This document shows, piece by piece, positions 28,858 through 37,800 of a stretch of DNA of 64,000 nucleotides. A model generated the notes under the pieces. It was not told where the DNA came from. It ran no database searches and saw only the letters and a program-made list of their open reading frames with translations. How positions within the stretch are numbered: position 1 is the first letter of the stretch; the number at the start of each line of letters is the position of its first letter. Source of the stretch: Streptomyces sp. NBC_00102 (GTDB lineage Bacteria; Actinomycetota; Actinomycetes; Streptomycetales; Streptomycetaceae); the NCBI RefSeq assembly GCF_026343115.1, contig NZ_JAPEMC010000003.1, positions 595,521 to 659,520 on the forward strand, given 5' to 3'. The position numbers were made by a program, and so were the translations under genes.

Positions 28858-31560
28858 GTGAGCGGACTGGCCTCGCGACTGCCCCGATGGCGCGGACGGC
28901 ACGCGGCGGCGGATCCCGCCCCCGGCCCTGCCGCGCGTGATCCGCAGGAACCCCACACGGTCCTCGACGAGTTCGGCGCGGGATCCGGTCCCGGCGGCGC
29001 CCCCTCCGGATTCCTGCTGCGTTCTTCGGCAGACCGCCGCACCTCCGTGCGGGAGTTGGCAGAAAGTTTGCGTGCCGAGCGGGAACGCCCGGTGGTCATC
29101 GTCGACGTGGCCGCGGACGCGGCGGGGAACCTCGGCGAGGAGCTGGGCGGCCTGCTCGCCAGGCTGCGGGACGAACACCGCTCCGCCGCCCGGCTGGTGA
29201 TGTCCGGCGCCGCGGCGAGAAAGCCCGACGGGCAGCTCCCATTGGCCCAACGGCTGGCCGAAGCATGGGACTTCGAGATCGAGGCGCCCGACGCCGCAGC
29301 GGTCCTGGTGCCCGGCGGCGGACTGTACGTGAGCGAGCCGGCGAGCCCGGCGGGCGGCTGGTGGCGCTTCGCGCCGGGCGCGGAACCCGTGGCTCTCGGC
29401 GCACGCATACCCGCCCCGCGCTGGCAGCGCGCACTGGCGCGCGTGCCGCTCGGCGAGCTGGGCGACCTCACGGTCCGTCAAATCCCTGCGGGGCTGCTGC
29501 TGCACCGCACGGGCGCGTCGGCGCCCCGCCCCGGCGATCTGGCGTACGCCCTCGCCGTGCACCCGGACCGGCTGACCGTGCTGGTGGACGGCGCGGAGAG
29601 CCGGAACGACCTCGCGGAGGACCTGGCTACGCTGCTCGCCCGGCTGCCGGCGGAACTGCGCGACCGGGTGCGGCTGGCCCCGGGCGGCGGGCCCGATCTG
29701 CTGCCCGTCGCCCAGCGTGCGGCGGACCTGCTCGGCACGGAGGTGGAGGTCTGCACGGGCCTCCCGCTGTCCGTGCCGGACCCGTCGGGGGGTGCGCATC
29801 GGGAGCGGATACGGCTGGTGTCGGCCGAGGGCGAGTGCACGTGGCCCGCCCTGCTCGCCGTGGTGAGTTGCGTCCCGGCGGAGGCGGAAGCCGAAGAGAC
29901 CGAAGAAGCCGGACCGGACGCGCCGCGGCCTGCCCCGGTTCCGGTGCACTGGCTGCTGCCCGACGCCGTGACCGGCCCGGACCAGGGACCCGCCGTGGGC
30001 CGTCTGCCCGGCGGATCGTACGTGGCGGCGGTGCGGTCCGGCCTGTGGGTGGGCCGCACCCCCAACCCTCCGGCCGCGGTGCGGGAGCGGCCCCCGGAGG
30101 CGCGGGCGATGCGCATCGAGGTGGAGGACACGGGAGGTGACGGGCGCGCCCGGAGCACCCTCCTGAAGGCACTCGCCGCCCTGCTGCCGGAGCTGGACGG
30201 TCAGGTCCGCGAGTACGCCGAGATCGCCTCGCCCGCCGGCGCGGGGGCCGAAACGGTGGACGCGCTGCGGCGCTTCGCGGTGCGGAACGCGCTGATGTTC
30301 GCCGCATCGTCGCCGCGTTCCGCACCCGCGGCGGAAGCACCGGCGCCCGCACCCGACGCACCCGTACCCACCACGCCCGCGCCCGCGCCCGACGCGCCCG
30401 TACCTGCCACGCCCGTGCCCGCGTCCCGGCCGGTCCCCGCCGAGGCGCGCGCCGCGGCCACACCCTCGGCCCAGGCCCCGGCAGCAGTCCAGGCCCAGGC
30501 ATCGGCCCCGGCATCGGCACCTGCCACCCGCCCGCCCACCAGCAGCAGCCACGCCGGACCGTCGAAACCCCGCGTGCCGGGAGCCGGAGTGTCCCTTGAA
30601 GCTCCGCAGCAGCGCACCGTTCCGCGGGCCGCACCAGCGCGATCAGCTACACGCACACCTGCGCCCCCGAGCCCGAGCCCGACTCCGGCTCAGACACCGA
30701 CACCGACACCGGCACCGGCACCGGCACCGGCACCGACACCGACACCGACACCGACACCGCATGCTCCCGCTCCTGCGGCTTCCTTCGCCGTTGCGTCCCG
30801 CCGGCTCCTCGCCCCTGCCTCGGCTCCGACCGGCTTCAGCAGCGGCGCGGACCGGGCCGCCTTCCGCGAGCTGGCCGCGTCGGTCTGGGAGGAACACACC
30901 GGACCGGTCAACCGGACTCTCGTGCACCTGCCCGCCCTGCGCGGCACCGAGGAGGAGCAGGCACAGGTCGACCTCGTCGCCGTACACCTGTATCTGACAT
31001 CGGCACCCGACGGACGGTTCGGAGCGCTCGCGCTCGCGGCCGACGCGGGTGCGAGGGGCGGCGAGCTGGCGCCGTACGCCGCCTGCCTCGCCTCCGGACT
31101 GCGGAGGCTGCCCGCGCTGCGGGGGACGCTGGTCCGGGCCGTGCCGGGGCCGGGCATCACGGACGACGCCGTTCCGGGAGCCGTCCTGCGCTGCGACGCG
31201 CCGCTCGACGTCGTGCACCGCGAACAGAAGGGTGCTCCCACGCCGCCGGACGGCCATGTCCGTTACGTCATAAGGCCGGTGACCGCGCGTCGTACGTCGG
31301 TGCTCGCGGCCCCGGGTACGGGCGGCGCGACGGCGGTCTTCGCGGGGGGTACCGAGTTCTCCGTCCTGGCCAGGCACGAGGCGTCCGAGGAGGCCCCGGC
31401 GCGGGTGCTGCTGGCGGAAGTCCCGGTCGGGACGACGCAGTTCCGGCCGCCGTCGGCCGAGGCGGTCGCCCGGCTCGACGAGGCGGCCCGCCGGGACGCC
31501 GACGGGCCGGCCACCGGCTGGCCGGCCCGCTGCACCGGCCCTTTCCCGTGCCGCACCTGA
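28858..31560 (+). CDS. 900-residue protein with ADP-ribosyltransferase-fold-like C-terminus
   Basis: The start is GTG at 28858 with GGGAGGG upstream. Residues 1-450 hold two related alpha/beta segments with strands such as RPVVIVDVAADAA and RLTVLVDGAES, each followed by a 'LLARLxxExR' helix and a hydrophobic 'LPxAQRxADLL' stretch. They look like an internal duplication; no catalytic motif is recognised. Residues about 480-640 are an Ala/Pro/Thr linker. The last about 230 residues resemble the ART fold: PALRGTLVRAVP, then TARRTSVLAAP, then AVFAGGTEFSVLARHE, in the order RG, S/T-S, glycine turn before a hydrophobic strand. No clear ExE catalytic pair is visible, so activity is doubtful. It lies downstream of the giant gene in the same direction and is probably part of the same accessory set. 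The role is unknown. Confidence 0.75.
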   Translation: MSGLASRLPRWRGRHAAADPAPGPAARDPQEPHTVLDEFGAGSGPGGAPSGFLLRSSADRRTSVRELAESLRAERERPVVIVDVAADAAGNLGEELGGLLARLRDEHRSAARLVMSGAAARKPDGQLPLAQRLAEAWDFEIEAPDAAAVLVPGGGLYVSEPASPAGGWWRFAPGAEPVALGARIPAPRWQRALARVPLGELGDLTVRQIPAGLLLHRTGASAPRPGDLAYALAVHPDRLTVLVDGAESRNDLAEDLATLLARLPAELRDRVRLAPGGGPDLLPVAQRAADLLGTEVEVCTGLPLSVPDPSGGAHRERIRLVSAEGECTWPALLAVVSCVPAEAEAEETEEAGPDAPRPAPVPVHWLLPDAVTGPDQGPAVGRLPGGSYVAAVRSGLWVGRTPNPPAAVRERPPEARAMRIEVEDTGGDGRARSTLLKALAALLPELDGQVREYAEIASPAGAGAETVDALRRFAVRNALMFAASSPRSAPAAEAPAPAPDAPVPTTPAPAPDAPVPATPVPASRPVPAEARAAATPSAQAPAAVQAQASAPASAPATRPPTSSSHAGPSKPRVPGAGVSLEAPQQRTVPRAAPARSATRTPAPPSPSPTPAQTPTPTPAPAPAPAPTPTPTPTPHAPAPAASFAVASRRLLAPASAPTGFSSGADRAAFRELAASVWEEHTGPVNRTLVHLPALRGTEEEQAQVDLVAVHLYLTSAPDGRFGALALAADAGARGGELAPYAACLASGLRRLPALRGTLVRAVPGPGITDDAVPGAVLRCDAPLDVVHREQKGAPTPPDGHVRYVIRPVTARRTSVLAAPGTGGATAVFAGGTEFSVLARHEASEEAPARVLLAEVPVGTTQFRPPSAEAVARLDEAARRDADGPATGWPARCTGPFPCRT
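30693..30759 (+). repeat. Hexanucleotide repeat encoding a Pro-Thr/Pro-Ala linker
   Basis: About eleven near-tandem copies of CACCGA or CACCGG encode alternating Pro-Thr and Pro-Ala dipeptides inside the 900-residue gene. Such runs change length by slippage in steps of six bases without shifting frame, so linker length may vary between strains. Confidence 0.85.
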
Positions 31561-31634
31561 GCCGGCGACCGGCAACCGCACCCCGACGCCCGCTTCCCCC
31601 CGTCCCCCTTCCTGATCCGTCCGAGAGGTGTCCC

Positions 31635-33125
31635 ATGGCAACCAGCCAGTCAGCCGCAGCCGAGTCAGCCCCAGCCGGTGCGGAGTCCGGCGCTCCGGGC
31701 TCACCCGTCCTCCGGGCCGCGGCAGTCACGGTTCTGGCCGAGGAGCCGTCCACCGGGCTGTTCCCCGCGAAGCCTGCGGCCGGAGCCGCCCAGGCACCGG
31801 TCGCCAGCGGTGTACCCGCCACGGTGTCCGGCTCCGCCGCCCCGGCAGGCACCGAAGGCGAGAGCAAGAGCCAGGAGGAACCGCCCCCGGCACCGGCCAA
31901 GGCCCAGTCCGAGGCGAAGTCCGAGGCGAAGTCCGAGGCGGAGACCGAGGCGGAGACCGAAGGGCAGCCCGAGGCGGAGACCGACCCGGAAGCCGCCACT
32001 GGCGAAGCCGGCTCAGCCGTCCCCGCTGCCGCCACGGCCGCCACGGCCGCCACGACGAGTACGGCCGCCTCTGCGGGGAGCGACACCGCGACGGCGACCG
32101 CCACCGCGACGGGCGGCGCCACGAGCACCCGCCGTACCGGAGTGCTCCCCCTGGGCCGCCCCGGCAAGCCGCTGATCGCCGCAGCCGTGGCCGGCGGGCT
32201 GGTCCTGGTCGGTATGCCCTTCCTGATCTCCGGCCTGTCCGGATCCGGCGACAACTCCTCCGCGCCCACCGCGCTCACGCCCGCGGGCAGCCGGATGGGC
32301 CCGGACGGCTCCGGCCCGGGTTTCGTGCCGGGCCGGCAGAACGCCCCCGGTGGCGACCCGCAGAAGTCCGGCAGCAAGTCCGACGGCAAGTCCGCCACCA
32401 GTTCCGCGGCAGGCGGCGCCGGTACGGGCGGGACGACGACGGACGCACTCCACGAGAGCGGCACGAAGAACGTCCCCACGGGCAGCGCCCGAGAGACTCC
32501 GAGCCCCGGGGCTGAGAACGCCACCTCCGGCAAGGGCGCCGAATCCACGACGTCCGCCGCTCCGGCACCGACGAAGAGCAGCGCCGCCAAACCCGCGTCG
32601 CCCCAGCAGGAACCGGTGGCCGCGGTCACGTACAGCCACCTCATCGGGCCCGGCTGCGACACCCCCGGCTTCGCCACGTCCGACCAGTGGCGCGACGGCC
32701 TCCAGGGCTGGGTCGGCAGAACCGGCAGCCAGACGTCCTACGGATGCAGCGGTTTCTACTACAGCGTTCCGCTGTCCAACAGCACCACGACGTCCAACGG
32801 CTACGCCCAGTGGAAGTTCCCCACCGGGTCGGTGACCAACGGCACCTGCCAGGTCTCTGTCTACATCCCGAACGTCAAGGACATCACCCGGGTCGGCGGC
32901 AACCCGGCCCACTACGCCGTCCACCGCTACTTCGAGGCCAAAGCGAGCACGCAGATCGGCACCTTCGAGATCGACCAGCCCTCGCACCTGGGCCAGTGGG
33001 TCAACGCCGGAACGTTCACGGTGAGCACGGGCAAGATCTCCATCGTGCTGGATAACCGGGGCAAGACCTCGGGCAACCGGCACGCCGCCGCCGCTCCGAT
33101 CAAGGTGAACTGCACGGCATCGTAA
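31635..33125 (+). CDS. Membrane-anchored protein with golvesin-like extracellular domain
   Basis: A 496-residue protein. The start is ATG 31635 with GAGAGG upstream; the frame is open to 31548 but that part overlaps the preceding gene. The N-terminal about 170 residues are Ala/Glu/Ser/Thr-rich with a 'SEAK' repeat. One membrane helix (about 182-200, AAAVAGGLVLVGMPFLISGL) separates this from a Ser/Gly/Pro linker (about 205-330). A C-terminal beta-rich domain of about 160 residues follows. That domain has GYAQWKFP, CQVSVYIPN, HYAVHRYF and GQWVNAGTFTV, the strand pattern of golvesin C-terminal-like, carbohydrate-associated modules, plus paired cysteines. Topology would place it outside the cell. 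Such a protein could anchor to or bind wall polymers. It is likely the last gene of the T7SS-linked run. Confidence 0.75.
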   Translation: MATSQSAAAESAPAGAESGAPGSPVLRAAAVTVLAEEPSTGLFPAKPAAGAAQAPVASGVPATVSGSAAPAGTEGESKSQEEPPPAPAKAQSEAKSEAKSEAETEAETEGQPEAETDPEAATGEAGSAVPAAATAATAATTSTAASAGSDTATATATATGGATSTRRTGVLPLGRPGKPLIAAAVAGGLVLVGMPFLISGLSGSGDNSSAPTALTPAGSRMGPDGSGPGFVPGRQNAPGGDPQKSGSKSDGKSATSSAAGGAGTGGTTTDALHESGTKNVPTGSARETPSPGAENATSGKGAESTTSAAPAPTKSSAAKPASPQQEPVAAVTYSHLIGPGCDTPGFATSDQWRDGLQGWVGRTGSQTSYGCSGFYYSVPLSNSTTTSNGYAQWKFPTGSVTNGTCQVSVYIPNVKDITRVGGNPAHYAVHRYFEAKASTQIGTFEIDQPSHLGQWVNAGTFTVSTGKISIVLDNRGKTSGNRHAAAAPIKVNCTAS

Positions 33126-33164
33126 CCACGTGCCGTCGCACCCGCGTGCCAGGGGACCCGCGTG

Positions 33165-33190
33165 CCAGGGGACGGCCGTCAGGTCCCCGG
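33165..33190 (+). terminator. Candidate terminator after the golvesin-like gene
   Basis: GGGGAC and GTCCCC pair around a 9-base loop, with CC/GG extending the stem through one bulged A, 40 bases after the stop. The sequence 'GCGTGCCAGGGGAC' is duplicated immediately upstream (33144-33156 and 33160-33173). Confidence 0.4.
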
Positions 33191-33629
33191 ACCGCTCGAT
33201 GACGTGCGGTTTGCCGGACAGTTGGACTTCCAGAAGGCAGTGACGGACCTTCCGCAGCACCTCAGGATGGTCTCCTGGTCCCAAGGACAAAGTTCGGTTG
33301 CGGCCCCGCCGAGCAGCGCATATCTGTTCGGCGGGGCCGGACTTGCCCTGTGCTCGTGCGTGGTGGACGAACTGCTCTCGGTTCGCTCGGAGGCTTCGGA
33401 CACGGAGCCACTCCAGGCGGAGGGTGTCGCGGGGCTCGGCCCGGACGACGGATTCGCCATGGTCACACCGGGCGCGATCCACCGGAGTGGTTCCGGGCTT
33501 CTGATTCAGGTGAGCACATCAGGGAGGGATCTCGGCCCCGTGCCTCCACATGTCGCCATCCGCCGAACGAAGATAAAATGGGACCGGCCGCAAAACCTCC
33601 GAGTACATTGCCGCTTCACGGGAGCAGCC
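33191..33629 (+). other. Intergenic stretch before the four-gene beta-rich module
   Basis: No gene is supported here. The frame of the following CDS is open through it, but the translation lacks family features and codon bias is poor. The stretch becomes less G+C-rich near 33560-33600, where TAAAAT occurs about 60 bases before the next start; it could be a -10 element, but no matching -35 was found. Confidence 0.5.
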
Positions 33630-34025
33630 ATGGTCGACGTCGTTTTCGCCAACGGTGAGAATCCCATTACCCCGAGCATATCGATCATCCATGACGATGA
33701 GTCGTTCCGTGTCGAGTGGGTGGCTTTCAACGTCGGCGCCCAAGACCTTCCCTCCTTCGTCGACCGGCTGCTCGTCGAGAGGATTCCGGAAGGCTGCCCC
33801 GGTTCCGACGACGTCGAGCACGAGGCCGTCTTCGACAGCGACGTCGACGGGGACCCGGCGGACTTCACCGAACCGGATCTGCTCGCGGGCGAAGCGGGCC
33901 CGCTGATGGAGCCCCAGGTGGGGCCGTTTCCGGTCGGGGACTACCGGCTCACCGTGACGCTGGCCAACGACCTCGGAGTGGGACACACGACGTTCCTCTG
34001 CGTTCCCGTCGTGGCTGCGGTCTGA
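33630..34025 (+). CDS. Small CARDB-like beta-sandwich protein
   Basis: A 131-residue protein. ATG 33630 is preferred because GGAG lies upstream and the domain begins right after it. The strand pattern is ISIIHDDESFRVEWVAFNVG, DLPSFVDRLLVE, then an acidic loop, then VGDYRLTVTLANDLGVGHTTF. It resembles CARDB/immunoglobulin-like domains, which are usually adhesive or structural. There is no signal peptide. It is followed in the same direction by a second small beta-rich protein and two very large ones. The fold is a judgement from strand pattern; the function is unknown. Confidence 0.65.
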   Translation: MVDVVFANGENPITPSISIIHDDESFRVEWVAFNVGAQDLPSFVDRLLVERIPEGCPGSDDVEHEAVFDSDVDGDPADFTEPDLLAGEAGPLMEPQVGPFPVGDYRLTVTLANDLGVGHTTFLCVPVVAAV

Positions 34026-34158
34026 ATTGCGTACAGGAGCGGTCCGAGTCGGCGGCGAGATCCGGGCAGAGGCAGTACCGAGGGCAGAACCGGACAACGG
34101 ATCCGGACAACGGATCCGAAGAACAGATCCGGCGATACGAACGAGCCGAGGAGAGATC

Positions 34159-34659
34159 ATGCCGTACGGCGGAGCAGCCGCGGGCCCAACGTGCCCGGGG
34201 GTGGCGACAGCGGGCACCAATGTGCCGTTGAGCAGTTCCCATTGGTACGAAATCGTCAATGACACGGACGACCCGATCGTCGTGGAAACCGTCTGCGAAT
34301 TGGCCGATTCGGAGGGAAATACCGCGTCCGAGGTCCGTCGGGAGTCGATGGCGCCACAGAGCGACACGACCGCCACGCAGACGCTGTACCTGGTCGCCGC
34401 CTATGCCTCGCCGGGTCCGGTGACCGTCACGGCCACCACCACGCTGTCGGGCGATGTGGCGACGAGCGGGTCCAACATGTGCACCTTCAGCGTTTCGGAG
34501 GACGCGCTGTTCACGACGTCCCTCCCCGTGAACGCGAGCGGCCCACGACGATTCCACCGCGTGCGGCGGACCCACGCCTCGCCCCGGAATCGCCGTCTGG
34601 CCTCTGCCGCGGCCCGCAGGAGCCGCTCGCTGGGGAGCCGGGCCCGACCCCTGGGGTGA
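34159..34659 (+). CDS. Small beta-sandwich-like protein with basic tail
   Basis: A 166-residue protein with a strong ribosome-binding site (GAGGAGA 6-7 bases before the ATG). Residues about 1-120 alternate short strands such as SHWYEIVNDTDDPIVVETV, DTTATQTLYLVAAY and GPVTVTATTTLSG, an Ig-like or CARDB-like layout similar to the preceding gene. The last about 40 residues are very Arg/Ser-rich (RRSRSLGSRARPLG). That tail could bind nucleic acid or acidic polymer, or the stop may reflect a frameshift. No family is recognised. It is the second gene of the four-gene module. Confidence 0.65.
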   Translation: MPYGGAAAGPTCPGVATAGTNVPLSSSHWYEIVNDTDDPIVVETVCELADSEGNTASEVRRESMAPQSDTTATQTLYLVAAYASPGPVTVTATTTLSGDVATSGSNMCTFSVSEDALFTTSLPVNASGPRRFHRVRRTHASPRNRRLASAAARRSRSLGSRARPLG

Positions 34660-34800
34660 GTCCCTTGATTTTCAGGTGAGTTGACGGCTCGTCGGGCCAG
34701 GTGTTCGCATGCGCCGCCGCCTGTCGTCGGCGTGAGCCGGGGGCAATGCGCCGCCCGTCGACGACCCGCCTCCCGCTCTCCGTTGGGAGATGTCAGCGTC

Positions 34801-37800
34801 GTGACCGATTTCGATCGTTCGGCCTTCCACCATCGGGTGGCCGTGCTCCCCCGGGATCTCGGTGAGTTCACCGCTTTCGTCCGCGGGGACGACGGAACGG
34901 TGGAGCATTACGAGGTCTTCGAGGGCGTTGTCATGTCCGGCCCCGAACCGCTCGGAGGCCATTTCGACTCCGACCCGGTGGTGACCGTGGGCGGGGACGG
35001 ACGTCTGCACCTGCTCGGCCGGTCGGGGGTCAGGATCGTCGACTGGTCCTGGCCGGACGCGGGTCGTGTCCAGCTGCTGGGACCGCCCACCGAGGAGTCC
35101 TTGCCCGGCTTCTGCGTCACCGATCCGGAGATCGTCCACGCCGGAGGGCTCCAGCTCTTCGCCCTCGGCGTCGAGGGATGCATCAGGCAGTGGACGCTCG
35201 GTGCCCGTGGCTGGAGCGCCCCGCGGAGGCTGACCCCGGACGTGGCGGCCTCCAGGCCGACGGCCATCAGCCGTGCTCCGGGCGCATTCGACGTGTTCGC
35301 CGTCGACGGCGAGGGCGCGTTGCGGCACTGGTGGTGGGCGGAGAACCGCTGGAACACCGAAGTGCGAGGCGGTCAGTCGCTCTCGGGCAGGCCCACCGTG
35401 GCCTCGTACGAACCTCGACGGCTCGACCTCTTCGCGGTGCGGACGGACGGGGTGCCGCTGCACTGGGGCTGGGACGGCGTCCGCTGGTTCGACGCCGAGG
35501 AACGGCTGGGCATGGAGCTCACCGCTTCGGGGAGGATCGCCGCCCGGGACGTACAGCTCGTCACGTTCGGCCCCGAACTTCTCCTGCTGGTGGCCGGGAC
35601 GAAGAACAACGGGACCGTGCGCTGGGTTCTGGAACCTGCGGTTCCGGGACGCCCCGCCGCCTGGCGCGGCCCTTCCAGGATCTCGACCTCCCCCTTCCCG
35701 CCCAGCTCCTGGTCGACCGGGGAACACGCCGAGGTACTGGTGCGCACCGCCGACGGCGGCTTCAGCCGGCAGGACTTCGCCCTCGACCCGCAGGGCGGCA
35801 TGGGGGAGCCGGTGCCGCTGACCGGGGAGTCGGCGGAGGTGTTCCCCACCGAGCCGGCGCCGGAGCCGCAATTCATGAACCCCCTGCCGGCCGATCCCGA
35901 CATGCTGCTCATCAGACCGGACGACTTGGTCCTCCTCGGAGTGCGCTGGAGCGGTTTCGAGCTCCGGACCCCGGCGGGCGAACCGGCCGAACTGGTGCCG
36001 GGTCCGGCGGCGGAACTGACGGTCCTCTTCCCTCCGCAGCACGTGGTCGAGGAGGTCGTCGTCGGCCGGGGGCCTGCCGTGCCCGCGGTGGACCCGTCCC
36101 TGACGGGCGGGTTCCCCACCTGGCAGGCAGCCCTGGCGGGGGCGAGCCGGCTCGTGGTGGGATTCCGTACGGACGATCTTCCGGTCCGGCTGACGGCCGA
36201 GGGCGTCCTGGACGCCGTACGCCGGGGCCGTCTGGTGCCGGCGAACGGGGTCCAGGACGAGAAGACGGCGATCGAGATCCCCTACGGGCTGGTGCTCTCC
36301 CCGCACCCACCCGAGGGGCTGGACGCGCGCGCCACGCATCCGGCCGACGCCGTCAGGTCGGAGTCGAGCACGGTCGGCCTCTGGCAGACGACCGTCGCTG
36401 CACAGGACACGGCTGCGGGCGCGCCGGCCGGCCTGCGCCTGCACCCGGTCGACATGACCTCCGACGATCCGTTCCCCGTGGCGCTGCGCGGGGGCTCACG
36501 CGCGCGGATCATGCTGGAGGAGCCCACCGCGCGGATCGACCGGCTCAGCCTGAGCTCACTGGGCGGATCGCTGACCGCCGCCGGGTCCTGGGACTCGTTC
36601 GAGTGGGAGCATCTGGCCGCGCTCGGCCGCGACCGGTACGTCCGTACGGCGACCAAAGGGGTGCTGTACCCCTTCGGCCACCGGGCCGAGTTCGTCGAGT
36701 TGACGGAGCGCGTCTTCGAGGGAACCCGCGACGGGGCCGTGGCGCACCTGCGGAAGTCGACGATCCTCAAGGTCACCGAACCCGCCCGGAGCGAACCGGC
36801 CGACGCCGCACTCCGGGCCGCCTTCCCCTTTCACGAGGTGGAGATCGAGCGCACGTTCTACGAGGGGCTCGACAGCGAGCCGTGGGGGACCCAGGACTTC
36901 CCCGTACCCGAACTGACCGGCCTCCAGGAGGTCCGTGGCCAATGGTCGGTCCGTGCCGGCGACCTCTACGAGAAGTTGTACGGCGACATGGGGCCGGGCG
37001 GAGGCGAACCTCCGGTCGAGGATCTCGCGGCCGGCGTCACCTCCGACGCCGACGAGCTCCTCGACGACGCGTCGTTCGGCCCCGGGGACCCGGAGCCCCC
37101 CGTGACCCGCTCCTCTGCGGCGCGTTCCTATCTGGATCTTCAGGAGCAGATCGCGCACGTCGACGCGAAGATCGACGCCCTGCCGCACGGTGGGGTCGTC
37201 CCGCTCCCCGTCTACATCGTGCCGCGTGTCGGTGGTGTACCCGTCGACTTCCCGGTCCGCGCGGCGGGCCGGGCCGGTGACGTCCACCTGGCGATGCCCC
37301 TGGTGTTCGTGTCGGACATCGACCGCCCCCAGGGTCTGTTCACACCGCCTTTCAACTCCCTCACCGACAGCGAGATCGCACGCAGGGTGGCGGAGGCCTA
37401 CCGGGAGGTGGGCGACGGGGCGGTGGCGGCACACGGCGCCCGGATCGACCTCGTCCGGTCGAGCGCGCCCGTGGAACAGGACGTCTGCGAAGTGGAGCGC
37501 CTGCACATCGTGGGCACCTCGCACGAGGGCGGGTTCCGCCCGCGGCTCGGGGCGGCGCCCGGGCCGGACGAGCGGCGCGGGCCGGGCGGGCCGGGCGGGC
37601 GGCGTCGGCCGGGCGTGGACCGCTGGGCGTTCGACACCGCGCTTCCGGCGGTGCGGGCGCTGGTGGGCGCGGACCGGCCTCCGATGCGGCTGGCCCTCAG
37701 CCCCGCCCTGCTCGATTCGGTGCCCGATGTGAAGGTCCCGTTCGAGGTACCCGAGGGGGCGGAGGCGCTCGTCACCGACTTCGCCCGGAACACCGCGCGC

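Noticed and set aside
30693..30759. CRISPR-like array in the CACCGA/CACCGG repeat
   Set aside because: There are no spacers; it is a six-base coding repeat for Pro-Thr/Pro-Ala.
33162..33629. Upstream extension of the CARDB-like gene to 33162
   Set aside because: The extension has no family features, and ATG 33630 has a better ribosome-binding site directly before the domain.
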